A stretch of 64,000 bases of DNA from Candidatus Goldiibacteriota bacterium HGW-Goldbacteria-1. GTDB lineage: Bacteria; Oederibacteriota; PGYV01. The notes below the pieces were generated by a model that was not told the origin of the DNA, ran no database searches, and worked only from the letters and a program-made list of their open reading frames with translations. Below, in pieces: positions 16,796 through 26,907 of the stretch. Each line of letters starts with the position of its first letter. The first letter of the stretch is position 1. Location: contig PGYV01000002.1 in assembly GCA_002839855.1 (NCBI GenBank), positions 187,191 to 251,190 of the forward strand, in the 5' to 3' direction. Made by a program: the position numbers and the translations under genes.

Positions 16796-16824
16796 TTGTT
16801 TTTCATAGCCGTTTTTAATATAAT
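16796..16824 (+). promoter_or_regulatory. Promoter of the toxin-antitoxin pair
   Basis: TTGTTT (16796-16801) and TATAAT (16819-16824) are separated by 17 bp. An imperfect CpG-centred element, ATTAAAACGATTT (16826-16838), follows and could be an autoregulatory site. Confidence 0.55.
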
Positions 16825-16851
16825 TATTAAAACGATTTACGGAGGATAACT

Positions 16852-17106
16852 ATGGCTAAAAATGTAACCTTTACAATGAAAGTGGATAAAGACGTTCGTG
16901 ACCTTTTAAAAGACTTCTGCCGATCAAGGGGATTTATGATGAAATCTTTCCTTGAAAAGGCGATACTGGATGAAATTGAAAGGGAAGAAATGAAAGAAGA
17001 CCTTTTAAGTATTCAGAATTATGAGAGAAATGAAAAAGGAAACACTATACCGCTTGAAAACGTTGCCGAAGAACTTGGATTTTACGGAAAGAAAAAGAAT
17101 GTATAA
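16852..17106 (+). CDS. RHH-type antitoxin of a RelE-family module
   Basis: The 84-residue protein has an N-terminal ribbon-helix-helix pattern (VTFTMKVDKDVRDLLKDFCR, then RGFMMKSFLEKAILDEIE) and an acidic C-terminal tail that would wrap the toxin. The last eight bases overlap the toxin start, the usual coupling of type II modules, and antitoxin-before-toxin is the common order. It presumably binds its own promoter, alone or with the toxin. Confidence 0.75.
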   Translation: MAKNVTFTMKVDKDVRDLLKDFCRSRGFMMKSFLEKAILDEIEREEMKEDLLSIQNYERNEKGNTIPLENVAEELGFYGKKKNV

Positions 17107-17365
17107 AATTGAACTTTCGCGCAGCGCGTATAAATGGCTGAAAATGGCTCCCGGGGGGATGCCGGAACTTGCGGCCATTAAGGGTAAAATAATGGAGCTT
17201 GCGGAAAATCCAAAACCGCCCGGCTGTGAGAAGTTAAGGATGAAAGAAGATTATTATAGAATAAGGCACGGGAATTACAGGGTTGTGTATGAAATCTCGG
17301 TCACAGAAAAGAAGGTAATAATTGTTGCAATAGGGCATAGAAGGGAAATATACAGGGGGATATAA
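17099..17365 (+). CDS. RelE/ParE-family toxin
   Basis: Starting at ATG 17099 the product is 88 residues: MYKIELSRSAYKWLKMAP, a central EKLRMKEDYYRIRHGNYRVVYEI, and a final IIVAIGHRREIY. This is the standard RelE fold, with the RIRHGNYRVVYE strands and GHRREIY carrying the Arg/His/Tyr positions seen in ribosome-dependent mRNA interferases. Longer upstream starts in this frame lie inside the antitoxin gene and were rejected. Target specificity (RelE versus ParE) cannot be assigned. Confidence 0.85.
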   Translation: MYKIELSRSAYKWLKMAPGGMPELAAIKGKIMELAENPKPPGCEKLRMKEDYYRIRHGNYRVVYEISVTEKKVIIVAIGHRREIYRGI

Positions 17366-17446
17366 TCAGCGGGTTGAATCATCGTTTTTTTTCTGTGGCC
17401 GCATATGGAAACATATTTTTATACATAGGCTTTTATTGTTAATCAA

Positions 17447-17475
17447 TTGAAATCCCATGGGGGATATAATATAAT
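17447..17475 (+). promoter_or_regulatory. sigma70-like promoter for the LacI pair
   Basis: TTGAAA (17447-17452) and TATAAT (17470-17475) are separated by 17 bp. Confidence 0.65.
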
Positions 17476-17525
17476 GCACTCTGCTCCCGGATTATGAGGG
17501 TAAAAATGTGGTATTGGGGTAAAAG

Positions 17526-18557
17526 ATGAAACGTGTGACAATGCAGGAAATTGCAAAGAGGGCAGGAGTTACAAAAGCCACTGTTTCCATGGCGGTAAAT
17601 GGTTCCAAACGCATCGGGGAAGCAACCGGAAAAAAGATAATGGATATAGTCCGCGAGCTTAATTATATTCCGAATGAATCGGCAAGAAAGCTTGCCCTTG
17701 GCAGAAGCGGGGCAATTGCCGTAATAGCGCCAAGGTATAACGGCCCTTTTATGATGAGTGTCCTGAATGCTTTTGAAGAAAAAGCATTTGCCACGGGCAG
17801 ATACCTTCACAGCATACAGGCGTATTCAACAATGCACAAAATTGATATCAGGGAAAAACTGCTTAAGCAGATTCTTTACGGCAGAAAGGCGGACGCGGTG
17901 GTGCTTATTTCCTTAAGGCCGGATGATGAAACCGTGGAGCTTTATAAAAAAGAAGGCATTCCAATGATACTTATGGAAAACAAGGTTAAAGGCGCGCATT
18001 CAATTAATATTGATAACGAAGCGGGTGTTTATAAAGCCGCGGATTACCTTATAAAAAAATACGGGAATAAAATAACATTTGTATCGTCTATGCCGGCACG
18101 GTCAAATGACGCGGAGCTTAACCCGGTGTATGACGCCCGTTTGAACGGCTTTAAAAGCGCCTTAAAAGACAACGGGATAAAATTCCGCAATGCTATGGTG
18201 GCATATACCCCCGGTTTTGAATACCATGAAGCGCCGGCAGCCTATAAAGAACTTAAAAAAAATAATGCCGGAATAAATTCAATATTGTGTTCAACGGGGG
18301 ATAAAGTCGCGTTTGGAATTATAGAAGCGGTAAAGAAAGACGGGCTTAAGGTTCCCGCGGATATCGCGGTTATCGGCTTTGACGACCTTTTACCTCTTAC
18401 GCTGTTGTCTTCCCCGAAGATTACCACGATAAGGCAGGATTTTGAGGAAATAGGCTGCGCCGCTTTTGATATGGTAATGGCGGCAATAAAGGATAAACCG
18501 GCAAAGGACATGAATGTTATAATAGAACCTGAATTAATAATAAGGGAGTCCGCGTGA
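17526..18557 (+). CDS. LacI-family transcriptional regulator 1
   Basis: The 343-residue protein has the LacI DNA-binding domain at its start (TMQEIAKRAGVTKATVSMAV, then hinge helix NESARKLALGRS). It ends with a periplasmic-binding-protein-like effector domain (AVIAPRYNGPF, DAVVLISLRP, IAVIGFDDLLPLTLLSSPKI, TTIRQDFEEIG). The last eight bases read into the next gene (GTGA overlap), so the two regulators are one operon. The effector is probably a sugar or oligosaccharide. The GH9 gene and the operator-like palindromes nearby make local control of glucan use plausible but unproven. Confidence 0.9.
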   Translation: MKRVTMQEIAKRAGVTKATVSMAVNGSKRIGEATGKKIMDIVRELNYIPNESARKLALGRSGAIAVIAPRYNGPFMMSVLNAFEEKAFATGRYLHSIQAYSTMHKIDIREKLLKQILYGRKADAVVLISLRPDDETVELYKKEGIPMILMENKVKGAHSINIDNEAGVYKAADYLIKKYGNKITFVSSMPARSNDAELNPVYDARLNGFKSALKDNGIKFRNAMVAYTPGFEYHEAPAAYKELKKNNAGINSILCSTGDKVAFGIIEAVKKDGLKVPADIAVIGFDDLLPLTLLSSPKITTIRQDFEEIGCAAFDMVMAAIKDKPAKDMNVIIEPELIIRESA

Positions 18558-19585
18558 AAAATATAACCATAAGGGACGTGGCAAAACTTGCAGGTGTTTC
18601 CCACGTTACAGTTTCCAATGTAATAAACGGGCGCGGCAGAATGTCCGCGGAGACCAAAGAAAAGGTTTTAAAAGCCGTTAAAAAACTTAAATTCTATCCT
18701 GATGTCATGGCAAGGACGCTTGCCGGCGGCAGGTCAAACAATATTGCCCTTATCAGTTCGTACCTGTCATCGCCGTTTGTAATAAATATCCTGTCAGGGG
18801 TGGAACGCAGGCAGGCGGAATTAAATAAGTTTGCCTACCGGCTGGAACATCACAGCACAAGAGGGGCGCTGTCGGTAAAAGAAGACCTGTTAAAAAGTAT
18901 CCTTTACGGTAAGAAAGCGGATGCTGTTATTACCGTTACCGTAAAACCAAGCGCTGAACTTGTAAAAGAGTTTTCAAAAAGGGGGATGCCCCTTGTGATT
19001 ATAGAAAACAAAGCCGCGGGCGCAAGTTCGGTAACTGTGGATAATTACAAAGGCGCTTTTATGGCAACGGAACACCTTATAAAATCCGGCAGAAAAAAAC
19101 TTGCAATTGTTAACGGGCCGGTGGGTTCCAGTGTTTATGACGAAGAAGAAAACCCCGTGGTATCAGAGCGTTTAAAGGGTTTTAAAGACGCGCTGGAAGA
19201 ATACAATTTAAAATATGATGACAAGATGTCCTATCACGTGGCTTTCTATAACAGGGAAGAAGGCGAAAAAGCCATGCAGCGTATTAATAATACCGGCACC
19301 AGGGTGAATGGGATTTTCTGCGCGGCAGGCGATACAACGGCTTTAGGGATAATATACCAGTGCAGGCAATATGGGATAAAAATCCCGCAGGACGTAGCGC
19401 TTGCCGGTTATGACGATATTTCAATAGCGGGGATTATGACGCCGCCTTTGACAACCATAAGGCAGCCGATGGCAGAAATGGGAAAAGCCGCGTTTGATAT
19501 TGTGATGGCGGCAATGGAAGGAAAAGTTAAAAAACCGGCGGATATAGTGCTGCAGCCGGAGCTGATAAAAAGGGAAAGCGCATAG
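18554..19585 (+). CDS. LacI-family transcriptional regulator 2
   Basis: A paralogue of the preceding gene of identical length (343 residues), starting at GTG inside its stop codon. The HTH is RDVAKLAGVSHVTVSNVING, the hinge is DVMARTLAGGRS, and the effector domain has PLVIIENKAAGASSVTVDNY, VALAGYDDISIAGIMTPPL and TTIRQPMAEMGKAAFDIVM. The recognition helices differ (TKATVSMAV versus SHVTVSNVI), so the two may read related but distinct operators or form heterodimers. AGGGAG precedes the start. Tandem duplication is the likely origin. Confidence 0.9.
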   Translation: MKNITIRDVAKLAGVSHVTVSNVINGRGRMSAETKEKVLKAVKKLKFYPDVMARTLAGGRSNNIALISSYLSSPFVINILSGVERRQAELNKFAYRLEHHSTRGALSVKEDLLKSILYGKKADAVITVTVKPSAELVKEFSKRGMPLVIIENKAAGASSVTVDNYKGAFMATEHLIKSGRKKLAIVNGPVGSSVYDEEENPVVSERLKGFKDALEEYNLKYDDKMSYHVAFYNREEGEKAMQRINNTGTRVNGIFCAAGDTTALGIIYQCRQYGIKIPQDVALAGYDDISIAGIMTPPLTTIRQPMAEMGKAAFDIVMAAMEGKVKKPADIVLQPELIKRESA

Positions 19586-19800
19586 ATAAATCTTAAACTA
19601 TAAGCATAGAAGCAGATAAGCATAAGCGCAGGATATAAAGAAATTCTTTTGCTATAGCTTAACTGCTTAATATTTTAAAGTGTTATACTTTCGTTATTGC
19701 TTAAAGTTTAAACCGTCCCTCCGTACATCTGTCCCTCTGTCCCTCGGTTTTACCAAGCCTCCAAGCCTCCAAGCATCTAAGCCTCCAAGCCTCCAAGCCT
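19586..19800. repeat. Composite intergenic repeats (ATAAGC motif, CTGTCCCTC, CCAAGCCT octamers)
   Basis: From left to right: AT-rich ACTATAAGCATAGAAGC and related AAGC motifs (19594-19635), TCCCTC-rich units (19715-19748), and CCAAGCCT octamers (19755-19800). The same three modules occur in the same order at 26.45-26.87 kb. I see no gene between 19586 and 19900. Confidence 0.7.
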
Positions 19801-19801
19801 C

Positions 19802-21669
<1,868 letters not shown>

Positions 21670-21670
21670 T

Positions 21671-21985
21671 ATGAAAAGGGATAATGACTATAAAAAAGAA
21701 TTTCAGACAAAAATAGAAAGTGAAATTGATAAAAAAGAGCAGGCAAAAAAAACCGGTTCAGAGGCCCTGTACTGGATAGGCATGATGGGTATTGTGGGAT
21801 GGTCAGTCACAATTCCTCTGCTGGCGGGGATATTTCTGGGCAGATGGATAGATGAAAAATTCCCGGGGCAGTATTCGTTTACCTTAATGTTAATGTTTGC
21901 AGGGTTGGCGCTTGGCTGCTGGAACGCGTGGTATTGGGTGCAAAAAGCAAGCCGGAATAAAAAGGAAAAAGATAAAAGTAAATAA
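21671..21985 (+). CDS. atpQ: N-ATPase accessory membrane protein AtpQ (AtpI/gene-1 type)
   Basis: A 104-residue protein with a charged N-terminus and two hydrophobic helices (MGIVGWSVTIPLLAGIFLG and FTLMLMFAGLALGCWNAWYW), with GRWIDEKFPG between them. This is the small ATPase_gene1/AtpI-like protein encoded as the third gene of N-ATPase operons, including those of Methanosarcina and Chlorobium. AtpI-like proteins help assemble the c-ring; the exact role in N-ATPases is not established. One base separates it from the epsilon stop. Confidence 0.8.
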   Translation: MKRDNDYKKEFQTKIESEIDKKEQAKKTGSEALYWIGMMGIVGWSVTIPLLAGIFLGRWIDEKFPGQYSFTLMLMFAGLALGCWNAWYWVQKASRNKKEKDKSK

Positions 21986-21997
21986 ACGGAGGCGCGT

Positions 21998-22306
21998 ATG
22001 AACAATATAATGCTTGTTGTGTCTGCGGCGGCGGGTGCGGTTACGGCGTGGATATATCTGATGCTGCTAAAAAGGACTGTTTTACAGATTACGTCCGGCA
22101 AATCATCAGCTGTTTTGATATTCGGATATTTTCTTCGGATAGCCATCTGTATTATTTGTTTTGCCGCGGTTTCGTGGGGTAATCACCTTGACAGGGTGCT
22201 TGCGTGTTTGGTGGGTTTCAGTGTTGTGCAGATTAGTTCAATAATCAGGGCGGGCAGACAGTCAGATTTCTTAAAAAGCGCGGGGAATTATGGAAATAAA
22301 TCCTGA
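21998..22306 (+). CDS. atpR: N-ATPase AtpR subunit
   Basis: A 102-residue protein with three predicted transmembrane helices (LVVSAAAGAVTAWIYLML, SAVLIFGYFLRIAICIICFA, RVLACLVGFSVVQISSII) and intramembrane-facing Arg residues, matching AtpR, which is confined to N-type operons. Dibrova and colleagues proposed that its Arg residues interact with c-subunit carboxylates. The gene overlaps the 5' end of atpB by 17 bp. GGAGG precedes the ATG. Confidence 0.8.
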   Translation: MNNIMLVVSAAAGAVTAWIYLMLLKRTVLQITSGKSSAVLIFGYFLRIAICIICFAAVSWGNHLDRVLACLVGFSVVQISSIIRAGRQSDFLKSAGNYGNKS

Positions 22307-22961
22307 CAATATGCAGATGTTCAGTATAGGAATTATAAAAATCAATGCCACTATTTTTTATACGTGGATTGTTATGGCTCTGCTGACACTATTTTCTATT
22401 ATTATTACATCGCGCCTTTCAACCGGGGCAAAGATACCGCGGTGGCAGGGCGTGCTGGAAGTAATTGTATCTTTTGTAAACAATCAAATAAGGCAGGTGA
22501 TAGGGCGCAACCCGCGGCCTTATACCGCTTTTCTTGGTACGCTGGGAATATTTATACTTGTGTGTAATGTGTTGGAAGTGGTGCCGCTGTACCATCCGCC
22601 CACGTCGTCGCTGTCCACCACAGCCGCGCTGGCTGTAAGCGTGTTTTTTGCTGTGCCGTTCTATGGGATATTAAAGAATGGGCTGTGGGCGCATATCAAG
22701 TCATATTTTCAGCCGTCATTTTTTATGCTGCCTTTCCATATTATAAGCGAGATTTCAAGGACAGTGTCCCTTGCGGTAAGGCTTTTTGGAAATATCATGA
22801 GCGAAAGTTTAATGATAGGCGTGTTTCTTTCGGTTGTGCCGCTATTTGTGCCGCTTGTTATGCAGGCCTTTGGGCTGGTAATAGGCGTGGTTCAGGCATA
22901 TATTTTCTTTACTCTGGCAACTGTTTACATAGGGTCTTCCGTGTCAATACACGGGGAATAA
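22290..22961 (+). CDS. atpB: N-type ATPase Fo subunit a
   Basis: The 223-residue multi-pass membrane protein carries the invariant stator arginine in SRTVSLAVRLFGN (Arg164) and the C-terminal helix LVIGVVQAYIFFTLATVYIG. The Arg separates the two ion half-channels at the a/c interface. It overlaps atpR. The remaining transmembrane segments are readable around residues 24-40, 80-100, 110-128 and 175-205. Confidence 0.9.
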   Translation: MEINPDNMQMFSIGIIKINATIFYTWIVMALLTLFSIIITSRLSTGAKIPRWQGVLEVIVSFVNNQIRQVIGRNPRPYTAFLGTLGIFILVCNVLEVVPLYHPPTSSLSTTAALAVSVFFAVPFYGILKNGLWAHIKSYFQPSFFMLPFHIISEISRTVSLAVRLFGNIMSESLMIGVFLSVVPLFVPLVMQAFGLVIGVVQAYIFFTLATVYIGSSVSIHGE

Positions 22962-22982
22962 AAAAATGAAAGGAGGGTCATA

Positions 22983-23261
22983 ATGGACAATGCAACGATA
23001 GTGGCGGTAGTTTCAATCATTACGGCAGGGGCGACAATTACATTAGGGACAATGGTTCCCGCGTACGGCGAGATGAAAGCGCTGATAAAGGCGCTTGAAT
23101 CAATTACGCAGCAGCCGGATGCTTCAAATGTGTTAAGCAGAAACCTTTTTGTGGGGCTTGCCATGATTGAATCGCTGGCAATTTACTGCCTTGTAATTTC
23201 AATAATTCTTATATTTACAAATCCGTTCTGGAATTTCATGACAACAGCCGGAGGAAAGTAG
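22983..23261 (+). CDS. atpE: N-type ATPase Fo subunit c (two-carboxylate rotor)
   Basis: The 92-residue helical hairpin has its conserved ion-site carboxylate Glu63 in the second helix, followed by Ser64 and, five residues on, Tyr68 (IESLAIY). The Glu-Ser-x-x-x-Tyr arrangement matches Na+-binding rotors such as that of Ilyobacter. The position equivalent to the Ilyobacter Gln32 is Glu30 (PAYGEMKAL), the second carboxylate typical of N-type c subunits. Whether the ring uses Na+ or H+ cannot be settled: a Burkholderia N-type ring was reported to be H+-coupled. GGAGG precedes the ATG. Confidence 0.9.
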   Translation: MDNATIVAVVSIITAGATITLGTMVPAYGEMKALIKALESITQQPDASNVLSRNLFVGLAMIESLAIYCLVISIILIFTNPFWNFMTTAGGK

Positions 23262-23262
23262 G

Positions 23263-24045
23263 ATGCACTTTGACCTGTTTACATTCATTGCGCAGCTTAT
23301 TAATTTCGCGTTGCTTGTATTTCTGCTTAATAAGTTTCTTTTTGGCAGGATTAAAGCCGCAATGGACGAAAGGGAAAAAAAGATAGCCGGCGACCTTGAA
23401 AAGGCGGGTATTCTAAGGGAAGAAGCGCAAAAATCCGCGGCGCTTGCGGCAGAAGAATTAAAATTGCTGGAAAGCCGCAGGCAGGAAATGCTGGATAATG
23501 CCCGCAAAAAAGCGCGTGAAGAAGCTGAAGAAATGAAAGCCGCAGCGCAGGGCGCGCAGCGGGAGCAGCAGAAAAAATGGCAGCAGGCATTTTCGGGAGA
23601 GCAGGAAAACTACTTAAGGATGCTTAAAGCGCATTCCGGTAAATTCGCGTGGAAGGTTTCTGAAAAGATGTTAAGGGAGCTGTCTGATGAAAAGATAAAT
23701 GATAAAGCCGCGGAGATATTTTTAAAAAAACTGGAAGCGCTTGGCGGCGCGCAAACGGCGGAATTTAAAGCGGCGGTTAACAGGTCGGAAAAACCTGTGG
23801 TGGTTTCAAGTCCGTTTATTATAGATGCCGGTATTAAGGATAAAATTTCCGGTGTAATTGCAGCCAAGACAGGCAGCCAAAAAACAGTTATATATGAGCT
23901 TAACGAAGCTCTGGTCTGCGGTATTGAAGCCGGGGCTGAAGGGTATAAAATATCATGGGGCGGGGAGGAATATTTTTCCGGTATAGAAAAAGAAGTGATG
24001 GATGTTTTTAAAGATGGAAGCAAAAAAGGCGGATACGATGGATGA
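23263..24045 (+). CDS. atpF: N-type ATPase Fo subunit b with delta-like C-terminal extension
   Basis: At 260 residues it is about 100 longer than an ordinary b subunit. One N-terminal transmembrane helix (FIAQLINFALLVFLLNKFLF) is followed by a long charged coiled coil (residues about 30-150). The C-terminal 100 residues (KPVVVSSPFIIDAGIKDKI, VIYELNEALVCGIEAGAEG) resemble the C-terminal part of the F1 delta subunit (SA.PL, dp.LiGGi). The operon has no separate delta gene, so this extension probably replaces it as the stator cap. The last eight bases overlap atpA. Confidence 0.85.
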   Translation: MHFDLFTFIAQLINFALLVFLLNKFLFGRIKAAMDEREKKIAGDLEKAGILREEAQKSAALAAEELKLLESRRQEMLDNARKKAREEAEEMKAAAQGAQREQQKKWQQAFSGEQENYLRMLKAHSGKFAWKVSEKMLRELSDEKINDKAAEIFLKKLEALGGAQTAEFKAAVNRSEKPVVVSSPFIIDAGIKDKISGVIAAKTGSQKTVIYELNEALVCGIEAGAEGYKISWGGEEYFSGIEKEVMDVFKDGSKKGGYDG

Positions 24046-25594
24046 AAGTAAAAATATAAAAAGCACGCTTAATAATATGCTTGATTCCGTTTTTACAGAA
24101 GCGGAAAAGATAGCGGGTGAGAATTCCGCGTCACTTTTACTGGGAGAGACCGGAACAGTAATTTCCGTGGGCAGGGGTATCGCATCCGTAAAAGGGCTGT
24201 TTAATGTGAAATCAGATGAACTTATAAGTTTTCCGGGAGGGTATTACGGAACTGCTTTTAATCTGGAACCGGATTATGTGTTAGTGGTGCTTCTGTCAAA
24301 AAGCGATGATATTTCCGCGGGTATGCAGGTAAAAAGAACAGGCAAAACAGTAAGCGTGCCTGTGGGCGAAGCGCTGCTTGGCAGGGTGGTTGACCCGCTT
24401 GGCAGGCCGCTGGATAACGGTGCTGAAATAGCGGCCGAAAAATGGTACCCGTCGGAAAGGCCGTCGCCGGTTATTATGGACCGCGCGCCGGTAAATATGC
24501 CGCTGCAGACAGGTATTACAGCGGTGGATGCGCTGATACCAATAGGCAGGGGGCAAAGGGAGCTTATTATAGGCGACAGGCAGACAGGCAAGACTGCAGT
24601 TGCCGTGGACACAATAATAAATCAGCGCGGCAAGAATGTGATATGCGTGTACTGCTCTATCGGGCAGCAGAATTCAGCCGCGGCAAAGGTAATTGCATCA
24701 CTTAGAGACGCCGGGGCAATGGATTACACTTTTATAGTTGTATCCGGAGGGGATGACCAGCCGGGAATGAATTTTCTGGCGCCGTATTCGGCGTGCTCTA
24801 TGGCGGAATTTTTCATGGAGCAGGGAAAAGATGTACTGATAGTATTTGACGACTTAAGCAAACACGCCCGTTCTTACAGGGAAATTTCCCTGTTGCAAAG
24901 GCGCCCGCCCGCAAGGGAGGCCTTCCCGGGCGATATTTTTTACATTCATTCGCGGCTGCTTGAAAGGGCAACTCACCTGTCCGCGGAAAAAGGGGGCGGC
25001 TCGCTTACCGCGCTTCCTGTGGTGGAAACAGAGGCGCAGAATATTGCGGCGTATATCCCCACAAATCTTGTCTCCATAACAGATGGGCAGATATACCTGT
25101 CGCCTAAACTATTTCAGCAGTCGGTCCTGCCTGCCGTGGATGTGGGCAAGTCTGTATCACGCGTTGGCGGTGCGGCGCAGCTTCCGGCTTTCAGAAAAAC
25201 AGCAGGCGACCTTAAACTTTCATATTCCCAGTTTGAAGAGCTTGAAATTTTTGAAAGGTTTTCAACCAAACTGGATGACCGGACAAAACAGTCGCTGCTG
25301 CGCGGCCACAGAATACGCGCCGTTTTAAAACAGCAGCAGAATAACCCCGTATCTGTTATGGGGCAGATAGCGCTTTTAACCGCAGTTAATAACGGGGTGT
25401 TTGATGAAATTGCCGAAAACGCCGTGCCGGCAGCCGCGGATATTGTAAGGCAAAAGGCAGAGGCGGAATTAAAAACAATCTCGGAGAAGATACTGGCAGG
25501 CAATGAAATCACTCCGGAAGATAATATTATAATTCTGAATACTGTAAAAAAACTAATTTCAGAAAGCACAGGTAAAAACAATGCAGTCTCCTGA
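24038..25594 (+). CDS. atpA: N-type ATPase F1 alpha subunit
   Basis: The non-catalytic nucleotide-binding subunit: P-loop [47 protein letters not shown]-type strand ([11 protein letters not shown]), and [20 protein letters not shown]. ATG 24038 ([10 protein letters not shown]) was chosen because AAGGCGG lies five bases upstream; the earlier ATGs at 24002 and 24014 have no ribosome-binding site. Length about 518 residues. The start lies within the last codons of atpF. Confidence 0.92.
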   Translation: [518 protein letters not shown]

Positions 25595-26447
25595 GGAGGT
25601 AAAAAGAAAACTATCCGGGGCTGAATCTTTAAAGTCAATAGTGCGCACAATGAAGGTGCTTGCCGCGGTAAATGTCAGGCAGTATGAGAAGATGTCTGAT
25701 GCTATTGACAGGTATAACGAAATTGTGGAAATGGGTTTCAGGGTGTTTTTGGGTAATGAAGAAAAAAATTATAATCCGGCGCCGGAAGAAGAAAACACCG
25801 GATATATTGTACTGGGTTCGGATATGGGCATGTGCGGAAGGTTTAATGACCAGATAGCAGCGTATGCTTTGGAAAAAACAGGTAATAATACAGATACAGT
25901 GATGGCGGTCGGCGACAAAGTTTCCGCCAAGCTGGAAGACGCAGGGGTTAAGCCGGCGGAAACTATTATTTATCCGGCAGTCCTGTCCGCGGGCATTGTG
26001 CCGCTTCTGCGGGAGATAATTCTTAAAATTGACGGGTGGCGGGAGACCAGAGGCATAAATTCCATAAGTGTATGCTATAACAAACCGGCAGATTCACTGT
26101 CGTACAATCCTGTTATGAAAAAGATTCTTCCCATGGAGCCGGAATATCTGGAGCAGTTAAGAAAAAAAGAATGGAAATCCCGCAGCCTTCCTATATATAA
26201 AGAAGATAGGGAGAAGTTATTCTCCGGCCTTGTTAAGAATTATATTTATGTAGCGCTATACAGGGCGTTTGTGGAATCGCTTGTAAGCGAAAACACGGCA
26301 AGGCTTATTTCCATGCAGGCGGCGGAAAAACATACCGCAGAACGCATAGAGGAGCTGACACTGGAATACAACATGGAACGCCAGGACGCCATCACCTCTG
26401 AAATCCTTGACATCATCGCCGGCGCAGAAGCGGTGGAAGGGAAGTAA
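25581..26447 (+). CDS. atpG: N-type ATPase F1 gamma subunit
   Basis: The central-stalk protein has 288 residues: N-terminal helix VKRKLSGAESLKSIVRTMKVLAAVNVRQYEKM, Rossmann-like middle (YIVLGSDMGMCGRFNDQI), and C-terminal helix EKHTAERIEELTLEYNMERQDAITSEI. It overlaps the end of atpA by 14 bp. The sequence is more divergent than canonical gamma, as known for N-type enzymes. It ends the operon; no clear intrinsic terminator follows, only a dispersed repeat. Confidence 0.85.
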   Translation: MQSPEEVKRKLSGAESLKSIVRTMKVLAAVNVRQYEKMSDAIDRYNEIVEMGFRVFLGNEEKNYNPAPEEENTGYIVLGSDMGMCGRFNDQIAAYALEKTGNNTDTVMAVGDKVSAKLEDAGVKPAETIIYPAVLSAGIVPLLREIILKIDGWRETRGINSISVCYNKPADSLSYNPVMKKILPMEPEYLEQLRKKEWKSRSLPIYKEDREKLFSGLVKNYIYVALYRAFVESLVSENTARLISMQAAEKHTAERIEELTLEYNMERQDAITSEILDIIAGAEAVEGK

Positions 26448-26451
26448 AAAA

Positions 26452-26870
26452 AGCGATTTAAGCTATAAGCAGTTAAGCATAAGCGATAGCTATGATTTTG
26501 TAGTGGTTTATTTTTTTTCTTTGAATTTGTAGGGATAGCGCTCCCGCGCTGTCCGCGTATTTGATTTGTCCTGGTAGACGCGGGTCTTCAGCCCGCGGCA
26601 GTTGGTTTGTATTTAATGTTTGTATTTATATTTATATTTATATTTGTATTTGTATTTGTATTGGTATTGGTATTGGTATTGGTAGACGCGGGTCTTCAGC
26701 CCGCGGTAGTTGATTTGTATTTAATGTTTGTATTTGCCATGGTAGGCGAACCCTTTAGGGTGCGGCAGTTGTTCTTGAACGGTCTGCCTTGTCGCCGTTC
26801 TTCCGTCCCTCGGTTCTACTGACCTTCCAAGCCTCTAACCATCCAAGCCTCCAAGCATCTCTCAAGATAA
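26452..26870. repeat. Composite intergenic repeats downstream of the ATPase operon
   Basis: In order: the TTTAAGCTATAAGCAGTTAA-type motif (26458-26485), a GGATAGCGC/GCGCTGTCC hairpin (26531-26555), REP-like hairpins with CGCGGGTCTTCAGCCCGCG at about 26579-26597 and 26686-26705 and with CCCTTTAGGGTGCG at 26751-26764, a hexanucleotide tract TATTTG/TATTGG (26618-26681), TCCGTCCCTC (26799-26812), and CCAAGCCTC octamers (26827-26860). The plus-strand open frame at 26607-26822 consists of this repeat DNA and is not called as a gene. Confidence 0.75.
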
Positions 26871-26878
26871 AAATTCCC

Positions 26879-26907
26879 TTGCCAAACCTCCGCCACAGCC
26901 ATATAAT
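26879..26907 (+). promoter_or_regulatory. Promoter of leader copy A (upstream of the FGE-fold lipoprotein)
   Basis: TTGCCA (26879-26884) and TATAAT (26902-26907) are separated by 17 bp. The same pair occurs at 32871-32899, and the following 100 bp are nearly identical in both places. Confidence 0.65.
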
